Below, in pieces: positions 56,935 to 64,000 of a stretch of DNA of 64,000 bases (the stretch's first letter is position 1; each line of letters begins with the position of its first letter). This stretch comes from Chloranthus sessilifolius (Eukaryota; Streptophyta; Magnoliopsida; Chloranthales; Chloranthaceae). The DNA lies in assembly GCA_021018995.1 (NCBI GenBank), contig CM037596.1:11049501-11113500 (forward strand), read 5' to 3'. Below the pieces are notes generated by a model, which did not search any database, had not been told where the DNA came from, and saw only the letters and a list, made by a program, of their open reading frames with translations. The position numbers and the translations under genes are program-made.

Positions 56935-58347
56935 AAATTATTAAATGCCTTGGAATCAATTTGACTGAGGCATCCCTAAGTCTCATCAAGCCAACATGCT
57001 TTGAAAATAATTCCACACTTAGACCTTTTGTCAAAGGGTCAACAACCATATCAGAAGAAGGTAAATAACTTACTATCACTTCACCTGTCTCTACTACATC
57101 TTGAATGTAGTGATATTGAACTTTAATGTGTTTGCCCTTAGAGCTATTTGCTCAACTTTTAATCAATTTAATTGTAGCTTTATTCTCACAAAATAAATGC
57201 ACAGGCCTGTCGATTATATCAAGTTTTATATCTTTGATGAAACGTTTTATCCAGACGGCATATGTACAAGCTGTACTACAAGCCACATACTCGGCTTCTT
57301 GAGTATGTAGAGCAACGCATCCTTGTTTCTTACTAGACCAAGAAACAACAGCTCCTCCAAAGAGGAAAATCCTTGAACCTTAAGCTTATCGGATTGAAAA
57401 CATAATTTAAGATGTTTCGTACCCTTTAGATTCCTCAAAATTCTTTTTACTGCTTGCCAGTGTTTTATACCAAAGTTATTTTGGTATCTACTAACAAGAC
57501 TTACTGTGAAAGCGATATCTGGTCTCGTACATAGCATAGCATACATCAAATTCCCAACAGCTTGAGCATAGAGAATGTTTAATCTTTCTTGTCTGTCACA
57601 TGGACAATCTTTTTTACTGAGTTTTAATCCCTTTTCCACTGGTGTAGACAAAGGATTACAACCATCAATTTTAAATCTTTTTAATATTATGTCAATATAT
57701 CTTTCTTGGCTTAAACAAATCATTCAAGATTTTCTATCTCTATTTATTTTTATTCCAAGAATATAAGATGTCTCTCCCATGTCCTTCATCTCAAATTGAG
57801 AATTAAGCCATGATTTGATTTTATCAATCATTTCTAAATCATTTCCAGTAAGAAGTATATCATCTACATACAAGGATAAAATAGTAAAGCTACTCTCACT
57901 ATTTAAAATATATACACAATGATCTAATTTGTTAATCATATACCCTATTTTAAGTATTGCACTATGAAATGTCAAATACTATTGACGTGAAGGTTGTTTT
58001 AGCCCATATAAAGATAATTTTAACTTATATACTTTATCTTCATGTCTTTTAATTTCGAAACCTTCTGGTTGTTTCATAAAAATGGTTTCTTTTAATTCTC
58101 CATTTAGAAAGACAGTTTTAACATCCATTTGAAATAATTCTAAATCAAAATGGGCAATAATAGCTAAAATGATTCTAATTGACGTAAATTTAGCTACAGG
58201 AGAATATGTATCAAAATAATCTATTCCTTCTCTTTGGGTAAAGCCTTTGGCTACAAGTCTAGCTTTAAATTTATCAATTGAACCATCGAATTTTAGTTTC
58301 TTTTTTAATACCCATTTACATCTTATAGCATTTCTATCACTAGGCAA
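56935..58347 (-). pseudogene. Copia reverse transcriptase and RNase H
   Basis: RT blocks: CKWVLKKKLKFDGSIDKFKA then RLVAKGFTQREGIDYFDTYS (58320-58210), FQMDVKTVFLNGELKETIFM (D of the first catalytic site), LYGLKQPSRQ, and the catalytic YVDDILLTGND near 57860. After KSPLSTPVEKGL-type text comes AVGNLMYAMLCTRPDIAFTV. RNase H: TQEAEYVACSTACTYAVWIK (about 57295-57240) to VDPLTKGLSVELFSKHVG (about 56990). A frame break at about 57978, stops at about 57723 and a TGA within RNase H inactivate it. Confidence 0.9.
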
Positions 58348-58473
58348 ATCACTAATTAAGTTCTCATACTTTATTCTTTTCTATGGAATCAAGTTCTTTT
58401 GTCATTGCTTTTAGCCATTCATTAGATTCAAGTGAATTAATAGCTTCATTATAATTACTAGGATGGAGGAGTC

Positions 58474-59609
58474 CTAGTTCAAGTCAATGTCTGTTATATA
58501 TTTATTTAAGTGAACATAAAAATCATTCAAGTAGGATGGAGGAGTTCTAGTTCTTTTCTTACCACTAATTGTAGTATGAGGTATAGATGTTTCTATACTC
58601 ATTGGTTGCATAAAATCATTATTATTTGTAATGGAGTGATCATCATCTATAACAAAAGGATCTGTATTTTCAGTTTGGAAAATGTTATCATCGATTAGAT
58701 CTTCTAAAAATTTGGCATCTCTACTTTCTATTAATCCCTTATCTATATGATAAAACCTATAACCTTTTGATCCATCAGAATATCCTATAAAATGACATCT
58801 AATGGTTTTATTATCTAACTTATCTCTAATTTGATATGGTATTAACACATGAGCAATAGAATCTCTTTTTCTTAAGTTACTTAAGTTCGATTTTCTTCCT
58901 GTCCACAATTCATATGGAGTTGTTTCTATAGCTTTTGTTAGAACCCTATTAAGAATATACATAGCGGTACTTAAGGCTTCTCCCCAAAAAATTTTAGATA
59001 AATTAGAATGAGATAACATGGATCTCGTCATTCCATTAGAGTTCTATTTCGTCTTTCTGCTACACCATGTTGTTGTGGTGTGTAAGCCATTGTTAAGTGA
59101 CGTTTAATTCTAAATTTGCTACAAAAATTTTTAAATTCATCAGAAGTAAATTCTCCTCCTCTATCTGCTCTTAAAATTTTGATATTTCTTCCTAATTGAT
59201 TTTCCACCTCACTTTTATATTCTTTGAACATATCTAAAGCTTTTGATTTATTACCTATTAGATACACGTGGCCAAACCTAGAATAGTCATCTATAAAAGT
59301 AATAAAATATTATTTTTGTCTATGAGTTTTTATACTAAATGGTCCATATATATCAGAGTGAATTATTTCAAGTAATTGTTTACATCTTTCAGCTTTGAGG
59401 AAAGGTTTACGAGCTAATTTTTCAGATAAATATGATTCACAAGTAGGGACATTAAAATTTTTAAGTTTGGGAATTAATTCTTTATCTGACATATTTTTTA
59501 TTTTAATCTTATTTATATGCCCGAATCTTAAGTGCCATAGATATGGGTCATCATCACATACATTCATGGACACATCAAAGTAAGCGGAAGTAGAAGTTTC
59601 ATTAATCAC
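58474..59609 (-). pseudogene. Copia integrase
   Basis: Begins with the GAG-pre-integrase stretch DPYLWHLRFGHINKIKIKNM. The core has D in LLEIIHSDIYGPFS (about 59360), D in ILRADRGGEFTSDEF (about 59165), and E in [15 protein letters not shown] (about 59035). The C-terminal part (59031-58474) contains [20 protein letters not shown]. Frames change at about 59310 and 59030; the gap between the first two frames reads YFITFIDDYSRFGHVY. Confidence 0.9.
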
Positions 59610-60110
59610 ATTTAAGACGATACAGGTTATTCATCCTACTTCCCCAAGCAATGATACGTCGATGCTTTCCAATTGACACTTTTCCAGATAAAAACCTAAC
59701 TTCAAAACCTTTTTCATCTAGTTTAGGAACAGAAATTAGATTGCGCCTCATATTTGGGGCATACAAAGTTTCAGACAAACATAGATTAATATCCTCAGGT
59801 AATTGCAGCTTGAAGGTGCCAATTCCTAACACGTTACAGTACGTGTCATTTCTCATATAAATATGCAGCTCGCCGGCTTTGACTTCTTTGAAGTCCACAT
59901 AACCATCCCGACACTTAGTGACGTGTCGTGTCGAGGCAGAATCCACCCACCAACCAATCAGATCATGGTCTGCAACCAATGATTCAGAACAAACACAGAC
60001 AACATCGCACCTATTACCATTATTATTATTATTATTCTTACATTTTTCGGGATAGTTTGATTTGTAATGACCTGATTTGCCACAAGTGTAACATTTTCCT
60101 TTGGGATGTT
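59602..60110 (-). pseudogene. Copia zinc knuckle and protease
   Basis: The knuckle KCYTCGKSGHYKSNYPEKC (about 60040-60095) has Tyr where the fourth zinc ligand (Cys) is expected. An Asn run follows. The protease reads GWWVDSASTRHVTKCRDGYV (about 59955), with D-S-A in place of the usual D-S-G, and GTFKLQLPEDINLCLSETLY. The zinc knuckle and protease stand in different frames from Gag. Confidence 0.75.
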
Positions 60111-60142
60111 TGGGAAAAAACCTGTTTTGATTTTTAGAATGT

Positions 60143-60542
60143 TTAAAAAAATTTCTTCTTTCCCTTAAATTTGTTATTTTTCTTATTCATTTCAATTTGA
60201 GATCCAGACGGTTGAGACTCACTGAGAAGAAGTTCAGTAGTTTTCTTTTTATTCTTTCTTTCTTCTTCAATTCCCAAATGCATCGGGAGGTTCAACATGG
60301 TCACAGTTTGCGCTGAGTGATTCAATGCAATAACGACGGGTTCCCATGACTCAGGAAGACTATTCAAAGTAACATTGACTTGTATACGATCAGAAACTTC
60401 GTTATCGGCCGCGGCAAGGTCCATAGCTAATACCGTCATCTTGTTCACGTGATCAATAACCGAGTATGTTTATTTTATCTTGCATAAATGATATTTTTGT
60501 AAAAAGAGTTGAATATATGTTTCGGAAGTGATTCCATATTTT

Positions 60543-60608
<66 letters not shown>

Positions 60609-60903
60609 CATGCATCATTTCTTTAGCAGTTTTATAATCTTCAAATACACGAACTAATTTAATATTCATAAAAGTAAGAATAGTAGTTCTAGCAATTTTA
60701 TCATCGTCGACCCATTTATTATATTTTTCCATAATATCCTTTGAAGCATCAGATGATGATTTTTCAAAAACTTTATTTTCTAAAACATAATCAATCTTAT
60801 CCAAGCTTAGAATTTGATTTATTCTACGTCTCAAATTTGGATAATTTAAACCAGATAGTTTTTCAGTATTTGCTAGTTCATGCATCACTACTTTAGAAGT
60901 CAT
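60143..60903 (-). pseudogene. Copia Gag with microsatellite insertion
   Basis: Starts MTSKVVMHELANTEKLSGLN and continues NYPNLRRRINQILSLDKIDY, then ILTFMNIKLVRVFEDYKTAK, the capsid stretch of copia Gag (UBN2 type). A (TA)n tract then replaces part of the sequence with alternating Tyr-Ile. The second frame (60448-60143) reads VSDRIQVNVTLNSLPESWEP, the typical L-x-SLP-x-SW motif of the same domain. The start Met at 60903 is the first after the PBS region. Confidence 0.82.
60545..60607. repeat. (TA)n microsatellite inside copia gag
   Basis: About 30 uninterrupted TA/AT dinucleotides. In the gag frame it encodes Tyr-Ile repeats without a stop. Confidence 0.97.
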
Positions 60904-60992
60904 TTTCTAAATATATGTAAAAAAAAAAATTTAATGCTAAGGTTTTAGGCACGACTGACCGGTTCAACTGAAATCAATTGATAGAATACCAA

Positions 60993-61250
60993 TACCGAGC
61001 GTTTGCACGTGGACGGTCCGTAGCGGCTTGATCAATGATGCTGTGCCAGAATGTGATGATGCTAGATTGAAGATTTTCTGAATGTGTTCCACGTTCCCAG
61101 GAATCTGCTGGCGAAAACGGTTGCTGCCTTAGTTTATTTAATGAGATTATTACTAGAGAAGTTTATGTTGTCGTTGTTACTTTAAACTGATCGTATCTTT
61201 TTTTTATGTTGCCGTTGTTGCGTTACAATAATTACATAATGCAGAGGAAG
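60993..61250 (-). repeat. Remnant of the copia 5' LTR (R-U5 side)
   Basis: It lies just beyond the PBS-like site. It shares the CAACGACAACATAA block with the 3' LTR but lacks the TATA-bearing part. Outer end not defined. Confidence 0.4.
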
Positions 61251-61552
61251 TAGAGATAATTAACTAGGATATGAATCTGTAATCAGAGAACCTAGACTTA
61301 TTTTCTAATAAATTTTTATAACTTTACCTTTCAGCTTTAGTTATAATTAACTCTTATAATCAAATATATTTATTTTCTGCAATTTAGTTTTAAAACTCAA
61401 AACCAATTTATTTTCTAAGACTTATAGACGGATTCCTTTCAAAAGTTTTCCCTGTGGATTGATACCCTTACACGTGCTAAAATTTCCTTGTACGTTTGCG
61501 AGATGATAATTTTGATACCCATCTACATATTTCCTAGCTCACTGTCACAACT

Positions 61553-61881
61553 CAAATGAAATCATAAATTATGGAAATTAAATTAATGAGATAATTGTTG
61601 ATTGCAGATTAACATTAAAGATCTTGTGCACGATTCGATCGTACACATCATTGAAAGATTTTCAATGTGTATCCAATGATAAATGGAAAGTCAGTTGTTT
61701 GTTTACATAAAATGAACTACCTTTATGCAATCGTTGCACGATTGTTTAAAATGAAAAAAAAAAAGTTGGCACTTTTTCCTAGAGTAATTATGACTTTTAT
61801 GTTCCGCTTAACGCATATAGTCTAAGGTCACAATACGAAAATCTAGGTCCTCGCAATGAGGTAGGATTTTGAGTCGTGACA
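61553..61881. repeat. Short LTR-like unit with inverted ends
   Basis: Starts TGTCACAACTCAAAT and ends ATTTTGAGTCGTGACA. The last ~75 bp resemble the end of 53788-55719 (TTAACGC...GGTCA...GTCGTGACA), so it is probably an internally deleted LTR of that family. Confidence 0.5.
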
Positions 61882-62342
61882 CATTATATATATTACAGAT
61901 ATACGAGAGCAAAGTTATCAAATTGGGGTTCAACAATAAGTCGCTAGGGAAAAATTGGAAAAACATTGGTAAAAATTATGAAAGTTCGAGAAGAATTACG
62001 AAAAAAATTTGCAAAAAATAAAATAAAATAGATTAATAATTTTTTTGTTTATTGAATAAGCTGCACATTAATTGTGATTTAATTGCTAAATTTGTGACTT
62101 TTTCTAAGAAATAACTTTTTAAAAAAGTTGCGATTAAAATGAGGTTTATTTGTTATACGAATAATTTGCGTTTTTATTCCAATTATGTTAAAGAGGAGAC
62201 TATGGTAACAACAATAGAGAGTATATATAATCAGTTGTTAAAAGAGAAATGCACTTATGACATGAGGTTAACTTTTTATACTTACATTTATTTAAGACCT
62301 TATTATTCGAATGTAATGTCTATCAAACTGTTGTCAAAATAT
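61882..62342. other. Intergenic, no gene seen
   Basis: AT-rich; the only open frame (62139-62348) has no recognisable motif. Confidence 0.4.
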
Positions 62343-62465
62343 AGGTAATTAAAATATTTAATATGGGAGTAGAGGTAATTAAAATATTAAATATAAAATA
62401 TAGGTAATTAAAATATTTAATATGGGAGTAGAGTAAATTAAAATATTTAATAACGGAGTAGAGTC
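62343..62465. repeat. Tandem repeat around GGTAATTAAAATATTTAATA
   Basis: Three to four copies of a unit of about 33 bp with TATGGGAGTAGAG between them; the last copy reads TAACGGAGTAGAG. Confidence 0.8.
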
Positions 62466-63440
62466 ATGACTACTCTAATCTTCGGATCTGGCCGGCCATG
62501 TGATCTTAGATCTTGCACTTAAAATGCCTTTTTTCTTCTACTCCTTCATTTTGTTAGCTTTTATTTTCTTTCAATAAAAATATCACCTTTCTTCATAGAT
62601 AGATGTTGACCACCAATTACACAATTGATGTTTTCCACGACATCGACCATTCATTCAATGAGATCACTGGCTGACCACGTGAGGGTGATAGAGAGTATAA
62701 TTAGTTATTACGGCAGATGCATTATGATCTAAATCCTACATTTTAAGAAATATTGAATAATCATTGAGTTACTTTAGAAAAAGTTTAATGATTAGAGATA
62801 TGCATATGGAAAATGTTGATTGAATTATTAGACTCATTAGAGACCTATGTTTTAGGATTTTGATTGAATGTAAATAAGGATGACCTTTTCATACTCAGAT
62901 TTATTTATGATATTAATCTCGCTAATGATTAGTATAACAAGCCATTCTCAAATGTTGCCAATTACAAGATTGTACGCTATAGCTATCAAATGGAAAAAAA
63001 AATAATTTTTTTTACTTTATAGCCGTTAGCACGGTCACCATGTAGATTGATTCATTTATACGCCCTTGATCGGATGGATAGATTTTATTGATGTGATTTG
63101 TTAGCTATGGAAACAGACACTGTAGCCTTCCTCAACTAATCAGTATGTGGCGCAAATGATCCGTACACCAAAACAGAGGACCTAAAGCCGTTCAAGAAAC
63201 TTGAAGAGACTCTAAAGGCTACATTGTGCAATGATTTTTCTGTAATTTCGTTAAGGAGAGAAGGCTTTTTAAATAGATCAAGGTAAATATAATCAATTAA
63301 GATGTTAAAAGATCTTTAATTATTTATAACATTTTCTGAGATATTTAAAAATCCTAATCAATCTTCATATGATGTGTAACTTCTCGTACTCTTAAATACT
63401 TTCTATTCTTTATGAGTTATGACACACTAAGGCTTTAACC
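62466..63440. other. Intergenic, no gene seen
   Basis: No coding motif, TIR or LTR end was recognised. Confidence 0.4.
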
Positions 63441-63445
63441 AATGC

Positions 63446-63645
63446 GGGGTTTAGCGCAGTGGCCAAGACCACACCTCAAGAAGTGGTGTTTCTGAGTTTG
63501 TTGGCCACTTATAGGAATGTATCCCTACTAATTAGTAGGTTTGATTTGCCGGTGTTGCATGAACCTGGGGATCGACTTAGTTAGGTGCTCTAAGAGCTTG
63601 GGGCTGTTATAAAAATAAATAAATAATAATAATAATAAATTGAAA
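63446..63645 (+). mobile_element. SINE-like unit
   Basis: A box-A-like TAGCGCAGTGG (63452-63462) and a box-B-like GGTTTGATTTGCC (63538-63550) form a possible RNA polymerase III promoter, followed by TGCATGAACCTGGGGATCGA and an A/T-rich tail (AAAAATAAATAAATAATAAT). The box spacing (~75 bp) is longer than in most tRNA-derived SINEs. No target duplication was confirmed. Confidence 0.5.
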
Positions 63646-64000
63646 AAGAAGGGTTTTGAGGGTAAAAGATAACTTCCCTAAATTTTATTGTTCAAACAAT
63701 TAGTTATTGTAAAATTGCTTTTGGAGAATTTAAAGGGTAATTAGCTATGTTTTATAATTTGGAAGCAAGCTTGTTGGTCAAGAGTAATGCATTCTTTAAT
63801 TTCTAATATGTTGATTTCGTCGTATACTTGTATAGTTGTATCTAAATTTTCTTCCTGCTCTCGGCTGCTTTTAAGACAAAAATTGGTCTCGTCGATTAGT
63901 CAGTGATTAAGATGGTATTAATTTCACCATCTCCCTCCCTGTAGGTTGGCTACTACAGAAGATAGGGTTCCATGAGTCAGTGTCAGAAGTTGTTGGTTTA
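63646..64000. other. Intergenic, no gene seen
   Basis: No recognisable feature up to the window end. Confidence 0.35.

Larger units (their letters stand above)
56200..61250 (-). mobile_element. Ty1/copia retrotransposon (minus strand, decayed)
   Basis: Order on the minus strand is gag, zinc knuckle, protease, integrase, RT, RNase H, i.e. copia. The 3' LTR ends cleanly at 56681 beside a classic copia polypurine tract, and a PBS-like TTGGTATTCTATCAA lies at 60979-60992. The LTRs are eroded: only a CAACGACAACATAA-type block is shared between them and the right LTR lacks the TATA part, so outer limits are approximate. Confidence 0.8.

Noticed and set aside
60993-61881. A full-length right LTR for the copia element.
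   Set aside because: Only a short CAACGACAACATAA-type block matches the left LTR; no TATA part or TGTTGG boundary could be found, so only a remnant is annotated.
53788-61881. 53788-55719 and 61553-61881 as the two LTRs of one element enclosing the copia sequence.
   Set aside because: No PBS follows the left copy, the flanks TCAAG/CCAAG favour a solo LTR, and flanks of the right copy do not match.

Overview
The window is a transposon-dominated stretch of a nuclear plant genome, almost certainly a flowering plant with a large repeat-rich genome. The evidence is Ty3/gypsy and Ty1/copia pol fragments of plant type, L1-type LINEs, a plant MULE with a SWIM transposase and a Ulp1-like passenger gene, CACTA-, hAT- and Harbinger-like non-autonomous elements, a SINE-like unit, and plant mobile domain sequences. 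I found no intact host gene, no rRNA or tRNA gene and no CRISPR array. Nearly every coding stretch carries stops or frameshifts.

Layout. (1) 71-20642 is one complete but decayed Ty3/gypsy element of Tat type on the minus strand, 20.6 kb long. It has LTRs at 19144-20642 (5') and 71-1770 (3'), a PBS, a PPT and a 5-bp target duplication TGATT. Gag, protease with G-patch, reverse transcriptase, RNase H, a second RNase H and integrase read right to left (18.2 to 9.7 kb). Between integrase and the 3' LTR lie two passenger genes in antisense (plus) orientation: a multi-exon plant mobile domain (PMD) gene (4577-7034) and a DUF7745/PMD-like gene (7499-8230). (2) That element is nested in an older unit whose two ~2-kb arms are inverted copies of an LTR-like sequence (1-70 plus 20643-22600, and 23100-25316) around a 45-bp minisatellite.

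(3) 25.3-28.45 kb is intergenic DNA with LINE remnants and MITEs. (4) 28455-37835 is a 9.4-kb MULE with ~90-bp TIRs and a perfect 9-bp target duplication. It holds a dead transposase (plus strand) and, facing it, a DUF1985/Ulp1-type gene (minus strand). Its non-coding parts are packed with CAATCG-n4-CGATTG palindromes. The MULE sits in the A-rich tail of (5), an L1-type LINE on the minus strand (37.8-41.3 kb), followed by a second LINE fragment (42.2-43.0 kb).

(6) 43-53 kb is a mosaic of small elements: hAT-like, CACTA-type MITEs with 3-bp target duplications, a 1.64-kb Harbinger-like element and hairpin MITEs. (7) 53788-55719 looks like a solo LTR. (8) About 56.2-61.2 kb is a Ty1/copia element on the minus strand with a (TA)n microsatellite inside gag. 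(9) The right end has a short LTR-like unit, a tandem repeat and a SINE-like unit.

Most interesting: the shared inverted-repeat motif in the Tat LTR U3 and ahead of each antisense passenger gene; the dense CAATCG/CGATTG palindrome arrays confined to non-coding parts of the MULE; the inverted duplication of the first exon of the Ulp1-like gene; and the giant palindromic LTR-like unit. All identities come from reading motifs; no alignment or database search was run.
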